From Anaerolineaceae bacterium UBA5365 (GTDB lineage Bacteria > Chloroflexota > Anaerolineae > Anaerolineales > Anaerolineaceae): DNA of 11,319 bases. Numbering within the stretch: position 1 is the first letter of the stretch; each line of letters opens with the position of its first letter. The stretch spans positions 29,136 through 40,454 of the forward strand of contig DHPL01000036.1 in NCBI GenBank assembly GCA_002407905.1, read 5' to 3'. Below, piece by piece: positions 1 through 5,874 of the stretch. The notes under the pieces are model-generated. The model had not been told where the DNA came from, did no database searches, and saw nothing but the letters and a program-made list of their open reading frames with translations. The translations under genes and the position numbers were made by a program.

Positions 1-243
1 CATCGTAATTTCCGGCAGTCGGATGATGTCATCGTATTTAAGGTAACCGCTGACCGGCGAGCGCACATTAGCTTCCTTGTAGAGCAGGGTACGCCAGAAA
101 CACACGCGGCCCAGGTCCAGCCCGTCCAGCAGGCGGCCCTGCTTAGTGTTTACAGCAAGCTGATCACCCTGCGGCAAAACAGCAGCCGCTGAGGCAAAGC
201 TTAAATATTTAAGGAAATCGCGCCGATTAAATTCTTTTGTCAT
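1..243 (-). CDS. Tat-exported protein, probably L,D-transpeptidase family (C-terminal part outside window)
   Basis: The first 81 codons of a gene that runs off the left edge. The N-terminus carries a twin-arginine signal (NRRDFLKYLSFASAAAVL, residues 6-23), so the product is probably exported folded through the Tat pathway. After it comes a segment with GRV at 45-47 and a cluster YLKYDDIIRLPEI (68-80). This resembles the SH3-like N-terminal part of Tat-exported L,D-transpeptidases known from Chloroflexota, but the YkuD catalytic domain is not in view, so the family call is inference. The start lies 6 bases after the stop of the upstream L,D-transpeptidase gene, so the two are very likely co-transcribed and may act together on the cell wall. 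The ribosome binding site is weak. It could instead be another Tat-secreted envelope protein. Confidence 0.7.
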   Translation of the reverse strand, partial: MTKEFNRRDFLKYLSFASAAAVLPQGDQLAVNTKQGRLLDGLDLGRVCFWRTLLYKEANVRSPVSGYLKYDDIIRLPEITM

Positions 244-249
244 CCGCTT

Positions 250-1500
250 TTAGTAATGAACGTTAACCAGAATACCCACGTATGCCCAGTCGTAGAGCCA
301 GGCAGCCTGGCTGGTTTCCATGTTCACGCAACCATGGCTCATGGGCGTGCCGAAGTTATTATGCCAGTAAGTGCCGTGGATTCCATAACCTTTGTAGAAG
401 TACATCGTGTAGGGCACATTCGGCAGATCGTAGCCCGGCCCACGCATGCGGGTGGAAGGCAGCTTGATATAAACATAATACTGCCCTGTCACGGTAGGTG
501 TATCCGGCAGCCCGGTCGAAACCCAAAAACTGGCTACCGCAGTATCGCCTTCGTAGGCGTGCAACATCTGCGCGCTCAGGTCTACATCGATCCATTTGGT
601 GCCCAAAGGCTGGGAATATGCCGGAGCAGTATAGTCTGTGTAATCTTCCTCAACGTAGGCCACTTCCTGGATCTGCACAACCGGGATCTCAGCCGGGTCG
701 CGGGTTGGGTCAGGCGCCGTGAGATAGGCGATAGGCGTAATCTGGATGATCGGCAGCCCGCTGGTTGGGTCAAATTCCAGGGCAGGTTCAGTGACCTGGG
801 CCGGTTCCGGCATTGCGCTTGGCTCTGGCGTTGAACTGGGAAGCTCCGTGGCAGTTGGAAGCAAGGTTGGCGTGTTCGTGGCGGTTGGTTCAGGTGTGGC
901 GGTATCCGCCGGCAGCACCGTAAGAACAGGGATTGTGGGTTCCAGCGGGGCAAGTACGGCAACCGGGATCTCCGGGGTAGCCGTTGGGCGGTTTTGAGCC
1001 ATACTGGTCAGTGTGGCCTGAGCCAGCGCCAGAATATCTGCTGTTGGCTGCACCTCCGTTGGAGCAGGACGCGGCCGGAAAAAGGCTTCGATCGAAGGCC
1101 CTAAATTCGTGGCGTAAGCCATAAAAAAGAGCAGCGCAACAACAGCCAGGCCCATGCCCACCCCCAGGGTGCTGCGCGGCCGGGGACCGCTTGGTGCGGG
1201 CATTCTGGGGCTCGCAGCCGGGGCCGCCTCGGGGGTCCAGGATGCAGAGGCGCGTTTGCGCAAGGCCTGGCCAGCCCATTGCAGGGCCTGCCGGGCAGTA
1301 AGATTTTCAGGGTCCAGTTCCAAAACTTTGTTCAGAAAAACCAGGCTCGCCTGGGGGTCGGATACGCCAGCCATCACCAGCAGGGCATCAACACTCTGCG
1401 GGTCCAGCTCAAGCGCTTCCTGCGCCAGGCTGGAAGCCAAGGGCTTGTCTCCGGCCAAAATGGCTTGTTTTGCGCGTTGGATCAAGTCTTGGGCTGTCAT
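250..1500 (-). CDS. L,D-transpeptidase (YkuD domain) with N-terminal TPR and membrane anchor
   Basis: A 416-residue protein in three parts. Residues 1-80 form TPR-like helices with two copies of a LELDP motif (30-34 and 60-64). Residues 111-131 form one membrane segment. A long Pro/Thr/Glu-rich linker (about 143-300) leads to a C-terminal YkuD domain (about 302-416). The domain has the catalytic signature H375-G ... S388-H-G-C391, with Cys391 as the expected acyl-enzyme nucleophile. YkuD enzymes make 3-3 cross-links in peptidoglycan or attach proteins to it. The layout predicts a cytoplasmic TPR part, a signal anchor and an outside catalytic domain. The gene starts 1 base after the amidase stop and has no clear Shine-Dalgarno, so it is probably translationally coupled. 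A further envelope gene follows after 6 bases. The catalytic call is firm; the TPR partner is unknown. Confidence 0.93.
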   Translation of the reverse strand: MTAQDLIQRAKQAILAGDKPLASSLAQEALELDPQSVDALLVMAGVSDPQASLVFLNKVLELDPENLTARQALQWAGQALRKRASASWTPEAAPAASPRMPAPSGPRPRSTLGVGMGLAVVALLFFMAYATNLGPSIEAFFRPRPAPTEVQPTADILALAQATLTSMAQNRPTATPEIPVAVLAPLEPTIPVLTVLPADTATPEPTATNTPTLLPTATELPSSTPEPSAMPEPAQVTEPALEFDPTSGLPIIQITPIAYLTAPDPTRDPAEIPVVQIQEVAYVEEDYTDYTAPAYSQPLGTKWIDVDLSAQMLHAYEGDTAVASFWVSTGLPDTPTVTGQYYVYIKLPSTRMRGPGYDLPNVPYTMYFYKGYGIHGTYWHNNFGTPMSHGCVNMETSQAAWLYDWAYVGILVNVHY

Positions 1501-1501
1501 C

Positions 1502-2482
1502 TTAAGGGGTGCTCGCGGGTAGTGGAGTGGATAGGCTCTCGCCGGCAGGCGTGCTTAGTACCGTGCCTTCAGTATAACAACGCAGGCCTTCATAGATTCC
1601 TTCGGCCAGTAGTTTGGGCTGCTGACTCAGGATATTTTGATCCAGATTCAGGTAGCCCAGCTCGATCACCGCCGCGGGAGTGTGCGGGTTGATCTCAGAA
1701 AACGCGTGCAGGTAGGTCATATCGTTGGTCACGGACTGATAATGATACTGCATCTTGGTCACCTGGGCATAACGGTCAGCGATGCAGGATGCCAGGCGTT
1801 CTGCGGGCTCCTGATCCTTCTGGGCCATGGCCCCGGCAACCTTGAAGCCGGTAGCGCTGTCGTTGATATAGTCGCAGGTATCAGTATGGATGGAGATCAA
1901 AGCATTAGCCTCAAAGCCGCTGAGCGCCAGGTCAAATTCGCTGAGCAGAACTACTTCGTAGCCTGCCTCCTTGAGCAGCTCCTGCAGGTAGGTAGCCACA
2001 GTAGTGTTCACGGCCAGTTCGGTCATCTCGCCCCCGCAGCTGAAGCCCTCGTTGTAGTCCCTGTGCCCGATTACGATGCCAACCCGTTTACTCGGCCAGC
2101 GGAAGGGCACTTCGGCAGCGAGGGTCTCGCGGATGCGCGGCTGGGTGGGCATACTCAACGCATCAAGCACAGCCGGCTCCAGGTGTTCCGCAACGGTTGT
2201 GCCCGGCATCCAAACCGAGAAAAGCGTGGCCACCAAAAACGCGGCTAATGCCACTGTACCTAAAGCCTGGAGTGTGATGCGCAAAACACCGGGCCGGCGT
2301 GTAGCCTGTACCATTGGCACAGGTTTTGGGCGCGGCAGTACCGGAGGCTCCTCAACGGGATCCGCGACCTCTGGTACGGCAGCAGGCACAACAATGGGTT
2401 CCGTCTCCGGGTTAGCTGGCGGTACTGGTTGGGCTGCCCCGTCTTGGGGTTCCTGGGCATCTTCGAAAAGCTCGTTCTGCAT
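1502..2482 (-). CDS. N-acetylmuramoyl-L-alanine amidase (Amidase_3), membrane-anchored
   Basis: A 326-residue zinc amidase expected to cleave between N-acetylmuramic acid and L-alanine in peptidoglycan. Residues 1-65 are Pro/Glu-rich and cytoplasmic, about 68-90 is a single membrane anchor, and the Amidase_3 domain spans about 133-303. The expected zinc ligands are visible as His140 (GIVIGH), Glu155 (EMTELAVN) and His199 (ISIHTD). The catalytic Glu is Glu274 in AAVIELGYLN. The usual GHGG segment is replaced by GHRDYNEGFSCGG. The tail after 303 is rich in Ser/Thr/Pro. I chose the ATG before QNELFEDA because the in-frame extension upstream overlaps the divergent AMMECR1 gene and has shadow composition; the ribosome binding site is poor. 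It is the first gene of an envelope operon with the two following genes. Confidence 0.9.
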   Translation of the reverse strand: MQNELFEDAQEPQDGAAQPVPPANPETEPIVVPAAVPEVADPVEEPPVLPRPKPVPMVQATRRPGVLRITLQALGTVALAAFLVATLFSVWMPGTTVAEHLEPAVLDALSMPTQPRIRETLAAEVPFRWPSKRVGIVIGHRDYNEGFSCGGEMTELAVNTTVATYLQELLKEAGYEVVLLSEFDLALSGFEANALISIHTDTCDYINDSATGFKVAGAMAQKDQEPAERLASCIADRYAQVTKMQYHYQSVTNDMTYLHAFSEINPHTPAAVIELGYLNLDQNILSQQPKLLAEGIYEGLRCYTEGTVLSTPAGESLSTPLPASTP

Positions 2483-2501
2483 TTTATAAATATAACGTGC
2501 T

Positions 2502-2530
2502 TTGTCCTTTTTAGTTCCCTGTTCTATAAT
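2502..2530 (+). promoter_or_regulatory. sigma70-like promoter of the AMMECR1 gene
   Basis: A perfect TATAAT at 2525-2530 is preceded, after 17 bases, by TTGTCC at 2502-2507 (4 of 6 match to TTGACA). The predicted transcription start is near 2537, upstream of the GGAGG ribosome binding site at 2553-2557. A TTG in the -35 box can be read as an in-frame start codon, but the promoter reading argues against that. Confidence 0.65.
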
Positions 2531-2567
2531 TCCAATGAGCAGGTTAGCCGGTGGAGGTGCAAAACTT

Positions 2568-3134
2568 ATGCCACAGAAACTCGATTCCCGATCGCAGGAA
2601 TTGCTGCTGGAAATCGCCCGCCAGGCGCTGGCAGACGCGGTGAAAGGGCAAAAACCAAGCGAGATAGAACTGAAAAGCCTGCCTGAAGATCTACAGGCAG
2701 ATGGCGCCGCATTCGTTACACTCACAATCGGAGGTGAGCTGCGCGGCTGCATCGGCAGCCTGGAAGCGTGGCGGCCGCTGATCAGGGAGGTACAGGCCCG
2801 CACTGCTGATGCCGCCTTGCACGACCCGCGCTTCAATCCGGTTAGCCCGGAAGAACTCAACTTGATTGATATCGAAGTTTCCTATCTCACCCCGCCCCAG
2901 ATCCTGCAATACAGCCGCCCGGACGAACTGCCGGGTATGCTCCGCCCGGGCATAGACGGCGTCGTCCTTGGGCTGGGTGCCCGGAAGGCTACCTTCCTGC
3001 CTCAGGTTTGGGAGCAACTGCCTAGTCCGGATGCCTTCCTGCGCCACCTCTGCCAGAAAGCCGGGCTGCCTCCGGATATCTGGAAAAAGCAGGTGCTGGA
3101 CATCAGCCTCTACCAGGTCCAGGAAATCCGCTGA
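2568..3134 (+). CDS. AMMECR1 domain protein
   Basis: A 188-residue protein of the AMMECR1 family, near the usual length for single-domain prokaryotic members. The hallmark LRGCIG is at residues 58-63, followed by conserved-type segments DPRFNPVSPEEL and the ATFLPQVWEQLP block in the C-terminal third. The molecular function of the family is not established. In other prokaryotes it is often found next to MEMO-like and radical SAM genes, but neither is present here. The ATG at 2568 has a good ribosome binding site, GGAGG at 2553-2557 with 10 bases spacing, and lies downstream of a strong promoter. An alternative TTG start 22 codons upstream falls inside the -35 box and is rejected. The gene is apparently monocistronic and convergent with the DUF4013 gene. 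Confidence 0.93.
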   Translation: MPQKLDSRSQELLLEIARQALADAVKGQKPSEIELKSLPEDLQADGAAFVTLTIGGELRGCIGSLEAWRPLIREVQARTADAALHDPRFNPVSPEELNLIDIEVSYLTPPQILQYSRPDELPGMLRPGIDGVVLGLGARKATFLPQVWEQLPSPDAFLRHLCQKAGLPPDIWKKQVLDISLYQVQEIR

Positions 3135-3169
3135 CGGATGCAGCCCAATTCTTCCTGTTGGGGTTAACT

Positions 3170-3194
3170 AAAAACCGGGCCGCAAGCGGCCCGG
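3170..3194 (-). terminator. intrinsic terminator of the DUF4013 gene
   Basis: CCGGGCCGC at 3175-3183 pairs perfectly with GCGGCCCGG at 3186-3194. On the minus strand the GC-rich hairpin is followed by five T (plus-strand A at 3170-3174), the classic order for a Rho-independent terminator 24 bases after the DUF4013 stop. The plus-strand side lacks a T tract, so it may only weakly stop the AMMECR1 transcript. Confidence 0.85.
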
Positions 3195-3218
3195 AAATCT
3201 CCAAGGATTAACTGCCAA

Positions 3219-3884
3219 TTAGTAGCTTTGAATACTCCCAGCCTTGGATTGCGAAAGCGTATAAGCCTGCCCCTGCAGGTGTGAAACCATCAGCTGAGCG
3301 TAACCACTGGTGATCACCGCGCCGATCAGCACCAGGAAACTGCCCAGGGGTGCAATGAAACCGGCGATGATAAAACCGAGCAGGACGAAGAGCCAGGCAC
3401 CAAAATTGTTGCCAACCATCCTGAACAATTCGCCAAAATTGAAACCGCTGGCAAAACTATCCTTGTTGGCAAAGTTGGCTTGGGCCACCGGGAGGATCAG
3501 GGAGAGCAGCAGGCCATAGACTGCCATCAGCGCCCCAACCAGCACCAGGATGATCACCGGCAATGCAGCTGCCGAATTGTTATCGGATGCATTCCCCAGG
3601 CTAATAAAGAAGGGCAGCATCACCAGCGCGAGCAGCATAAACGGCAGCGCATAAACTACCTGTACGAGAAACCATCTGAACCCGCGCCCAAGCTGTCCGC
3701 CGATATCCAGGTCCGGCAAGGGGTGCTGCACATTTCGGCTCACGTTGCGAATGAGGTCCAGGATATACCCGCTGAAAGTGAGCGTACCCACGATCGGGAT
3801 CAAAGATAACAAGACCGGCCCCAGGAGTTTACTCAGCCAATCCGGGTCATCAAAAATATAAGTAAATGCTTTTCCAAAGTTCAT
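3219..3884 (-). CDS. DUF4013 family integral membrane protein
   Basis: A 221-residue hydrophobic protein. The N-terminus (FTYIFDDPDWLSKLL, residues 7-21) and the segment HPLPDLD (54-60) match the pattern of DUF4013 proteins, which have no assigned function. Predicted membrane stretches lie at about 21-45, 70-97, 106-136 and 162-200, so it is a polytopic inner-membrane protein. It has no obvious catalytic or binding motif. The start has AAAGGA about 9 bases upstream. It is probably a single-gene unit: a hairpin lies between it and the upstream PstA-like genes, and its own terminator follows. An AT-rich 12-bp palindrome sits about 65 bases upstream of the start. Family assignment is by pattern recognition only. 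Confidence 0.88.
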   Translation of the reverse strand: MNFGKAFTYIFDDPDWLSKLLGPVLLSLIPIVGTLTFSGYILDLIRNVSRNVQHPLPDLDIGGQLGRGFRWFLVQVVYALPFMLLALVMLPFFISLGNASDNNSAAALPVIILVLVGALMAVYGLLLSLILPVAQANFANKDSFASGFNFGELFRMVGNNFGAWLFVLLGFIIAGFIAPLGSFLVLIGAVITSGYAQLMVSHLQGQAYTLSQSKAGSIQSY

Positions 3885-3947
3885 TGTTCGCGTCCTTTCT
3901 TTCGTCTTGATAATAATCTATTAGCAGCCACCATTTGCCACAGAGAC

Positions 3948-3959
3948 CTTAAATTTAAG
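3948..3959. repeat. 12-bp AT-rich perfect palindrome upstream of the DUF4013 gene
   Basis: CTTAAATTTAAG reads the same on both strands. It lies in the 161-base gap between the DUF4013 start and the PstA-like stop, where the DUF4013 promoter must be. It could be an operator, or chance in AT-rich DNA. Confidence 0.3.
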
Positions 3960-3977
3960 TTCCAGAAAACTAACAAT

Positions 3978-4005
3978 CACCCCGCGCTTACCAAAACGCG
4001 GGGTG
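3978..4005 (-). terminator. probable terminator of the PstA-like gene pair
   Basis: CACCCCGCG at 3978-3986 pairs perfectly with CGCGGGGTG at 3997-4005 (9-bp stem, 10-base loop). On the minus strand it lies about 40 bases after the stop of the short PstA-like gene and is followed by a broken T-rich run (ATTGTTAGTTTTC). The T tract is imperfect, so efficiency is uncertain. Confidence 0.6.
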
Positions 4006-4045
4006 TAATCTTTCATTTTGTTTGATCCCAAATGATCAAGCGGGG

Positions 4046-4312
4046 TCAGAGCTGCACGAATTCGCTCACATTCAGTACAAAAACCGTGGCTTTATGCTCG
4101 TTATCCTGTTTGGGTTCGCTGGCTACACTGCGGATCAAATCCAGGGCATGTTGAACGCGTTCATCTTCCAGGCCGATCAGCAGCGTGGCCCTTCCGCTGC
4201 GGAAAAAGCCGCCTGTCGAGGCAATAAAAGTCACCCGGTACCCTTGTTCCGTTAATGCCGCCGAGACCCGATCATTATCTTCATCGCGAATGATGACTAT
4301 CAGCAGTTTCAT
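4046..4312 (-). CDS. PstA/DarA-like PII-type cyclic-di-AMP receptor, short paralogue (DUF970)
   Basis: An 88-residue PII-like protein of the DUF970/PstA (DarA, YaaQ) family, whose characterised members form trimers that bind cyclic-di-AMP. The core reads MKLLIVIIRDED at 1-12 and ASTGGFFRSG at 31-40, with the closing strand ATVFVLNVSEF at 75-85. Compared with typical members of about 109 residues, the large loop between the halves is shortened to roughly ASEPKQDNEHK (64-74). By recalled alignment to Staphylococcus aureus PstA, pocket residues Arg26 and Thr28 are kept while the later Asn (Asn41) is Arg. The start ATG is 1 base after the stop of the longer paralogue, so the two are coupled. The family call is strong; ligand binding is untested. 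Confidence 0.9.
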   Translation of the reverse strand: MKLLIVIIRDEDNDRVSAALTEQGYRVTFIASTGGFFRSGRATLLIGLEDERVQHALDLIRSVASEPKQDNEHKATVFVLNVSEFVQL

Positions 4313-4313
4313 T

Positions 4314-4652
4314 TTAGAACTCCTCGAAGTGCTCGACCGGAAGGGCAAAAAGGCTTACGCCGCCTACAACAGTCTCGGTTGGGATGGGTATTGGCAGCGG
4401 CCCGCTTTCAATAGGGGCAGCGATGTAAGTGATTCGTTTTTTAGCTGCGCTGAGCAGCGTTTCTTTGAGGTCTTCGGCCTTCTCAGGCTCACTGGCGATC
4501 ATAAAAGTCACATTGCGGTCCCGCAGGAACCCGCCTGTGCTCGGCAGGCGCACAAAAATGAAGCCCTGGTCAGTAAGGGTCCTATCCACCAGGTCAGCAT
4601 CCTGCGATTGCACAACGGCGATCATCAGACTTTCGGGGTTCTGATGCTCCAT
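4314..4652 (-). CDS. PstA/DarA-like PII-type cyclic-di-AMP receptor, long paralogue (DUF970)
   Basis: A 112-residue protein with the full PstA layout: core strand IAVVQSQDAD (11-20), the signature PSTGGFLRDRNVTF (37-50), a long loop (about 72-97) and the closing strand VGGVSLFALPVEHFEEF (96-112). The ending closely resembles that of characterised PstA proteins. It diverges from its neighbour by retaining the long loop and the FL...N pocket residues, but Arg26/Thr28 equivalents appear as Ile and Val (FIFV, 31-34). I chose ATG at 4652 because GGAAGGAG lies 8 bases upstream. A GTG three codons earlier overlaps that site. It is the first of the coupled pair. The role is probably second-messenger sensing, as inferred from the family. 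Confidence 0.9.
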   Translation of the reverse strand: MEHQNPESLMIAVVQSQDADLVDRTLTDQGFIFVRLPSTGGFLRDRNVTFMIASEPEKAEDLKETLLSAAKKRITYIAAPIESGPLPIPIPTETVVGGVSLFALPVEHFEEF

Positions 4653-4677
4653 GACAGGCACTCCTTCCTCAGCGATG

Positions 4678-4704
4678 ATTATGCCTATTTTATCGTAGAT
4701 TCAA
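4678..4704 (-). promoter_or_regulatory. possible promoter of the PstA-like pair
   Basis: On the minus strand TTGAAT (4704-4699) is followed 15 bases later by CATAAT (4683-4678, 5 of 6 to TATAAT), upstream of GGAAGGAG and the ATG at 4652. The short spacer makes this tentative; the genes could also be read from the ycgN transcript, as no terminator is seen between. Confidence 0.3.
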
Positions 4705-4722
4705 ACTCGGGGCTGGCTTTGT

Positions 4723-5175
4723 TTACCCGAACCAATCTACCACCATGTCTTCCAGGTCCTCAGGGTCCACTTCGTTTTCGGATACCACCTTGCCCCGTAC
4801 GGAGGCGCCGGCTTTACGCGTGCTGGCTGGGTCGCCCGTGCGCAGGGGGTGCCACCAGGGCAGGTCCTCGCCGTGGGCAACCAGGCGGTAGGCGCAGGTT
4901 TTGGGCAGCCAATTTGCTTCACGGGCCAAACGGGGTGTCAGGTGAATGCAATCCGGAACGTTTTCGTGGCGGTTGCGGTAATCCGTACACAGGCAGGTAT
5001 CCATATCCATATAACGGCACACTACATTCGTGAACCGCAGTTCATCGCTGCCGGGCTCCTGAAGTTTGTAGAGGCAGCATTTGGAACAGCCGTCACAAAG
5101 CGCTTCCCATTCCGCAACGCTTAATTCTGCAAGTGTTTTATTCTTCCAAAATTCCGTTTCAAGTTCTTTATTCAT
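4723..5175 (-). CDS. ycgN: YcgN-like cysteine-cluster protein (UPF0260, YkgJ superfamily)
   Basis: A 150-residue soluble protein closely resembling the E. coli YcgN (UPF0260) pattern over its whole length. It opens with FWKNKTLAELSVAEWEALCDG. The cluster C27-x2-C30-x2-C33-C34 is followed by further cysteines at 53, 61, 63, 76 and 94, then TCAYRLVAHGEDLPWWHPL (93-111) and SVRGKVVSENEV (125-136). Nine cysteines in conserved spacing suggest metal or iron-sulfur binding as in YkgJ-type proteins; the biological function is unknown. It lies in the minus-strand run between dcd and the PstA-like pair, 103 bases after the dcd stop. The ribosome binding site is weak (GAGA). The family call is firm, the biochemical role is not. 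Confidence 0.92.
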   Translation of the reverse strand: MNKELETEFWKNKTLAELSVAEWEALCDGCSKCCLYKLQEPGSDELRFTNVVCRYMDMDTCLCTDYRNRHENVPDCIHLTPRLAREANWLPKTCAYRLVAHGEDLPWWHPLRTGDPASTRKAGASVRGKVVSENEVDPEDLEDMVVDWFG

Positions 5176-5278
5176 TCTGGTCTCAAATGCCGCCCGTTCC
5201 GCTTACTGGCAAGCAGTATGGTTCATTCCATCCTCAGCTTAAATCGAAAAATGAACGTTTAGGCCGATGAACTAAAAC

Positions 5279-5833
5279 TTAGAGTTTAGGCAGCACAATA
5301 GTCTGCTGCCCCTGATATTTACCCTTCTTTTGGGCGTAGGTCACATCACACTGACCGTCTCCCTCGAAGAAGAGTACCTGGGCAATACCTTCATTGGAAT
5401 AGATCTTTGCCGGCAGCGGGGTTGTATTGGAGATCTCCAGGGTCACAAAACCCTCCCACTCCGGTTCAAAAGGCGTAACATTCACGATGATCCCGCAGCG
5501 GGCGTAAGTGCTCTTGCCCAGGCAGATCGTAAGCACGTTTTTCGGGATCCTGAAATACTCCACGGTACGGGCCAGGGCAAACGAGTTGGGCGGAATGACG
5601 CATACATCGCCTACAAAATCCACCATCGAACGCGGGTCGAAATTTTTGGGGTCCACCACCGCGCTGTAGATGTTGGTGAAAATCTTGTATTCGTTGGCCA
5701 CACGGATGTCGTACCCATAGGAGGAGGTCCCGTACGAAATCACGCCGTTGCGCACCTGGCCTTCCTCAAAAGGTTCGATCATTTTCTGTTCCAGCGCCAT
5801 TCGGCGGATCCAATTATCAGGTTTCAAACCCAT
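5279..5833 (-). CDS. dcd: dCTP deaminase
   Basis: A 184-residue homologue of dCTP deaminase, which converts dCTP to dUTP and ammonia and so feeds dUMP to thymidylate synthesis. Family marks include [13 protein letters not shown] (32-44), [17 protein letters not shown] (81-97), [10 protein letters not shown] (106-115), the catalytic Glu133 in TLEISNTT, and GKYQGQ (171-176) near the C-terminus. Length and the WIRRMA start resemble the proteobacterial 188-residue type. The start at 5833 has GAGGAG six bases upstream; a TTG two codons earlier is less likely. It follows the folate enzyme gene by 41 bases, suggesting a shared transcript and a loose one-carbon/thymidylate theme. Whether it also has dUTPase activity cannot be told from the sequence alone. 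Confidence 0.96.
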   Translation of the reverse strand: MGLKPDNWIRRMALEQKMIEPFEEGQVRNGVISYGTSSYGYDIRVANEYKIFTNIYSAVVDPKNFDPRSMVDFVGDVCVIPPNSFALARTVEYFRIPKNVLTICLGKSTYARCGIIVNVTPFEPEWEGFVTLEISNTTPLPAKIYSNEGIAQVLFFEGDGQCDVTYAQKKGKYQGQQTIVLPKL

Positions 5834-5874
5834 TCCCAACTCCTCAATTAATGTTCTGTATTATTATCCGAACT

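Noticed and set aside
2502..2567. TTG start giving 22 extra residues to the AMMECR1 protein
   Set aside because: The TTG lies in the -35 box, the TATAAT follows within the extension, and a good GGAGG serves the ATG at 2568.
2483..2860. 126-codon N-terminal extension of the amidase
   Set aside because: It overlaps the promoter and start of the divergent AMMECR1 gene and reads as Ser/Arg/Ala-rich shadow sequence.
4185..5033. 282-codon plus-strand open frame
   Set aside because: It lies opposite three well-supported minus-strand genes (both PstA-like genes and ycgN) and has no domain or start signal of its own.
5220..5256. inverted repeat GTTCATT ... AATGAAC between dcd and ycgN
   Set aside because: Seven-base arms with a long AT-rich loop and no T tract; too weak to call a terminator or operator.
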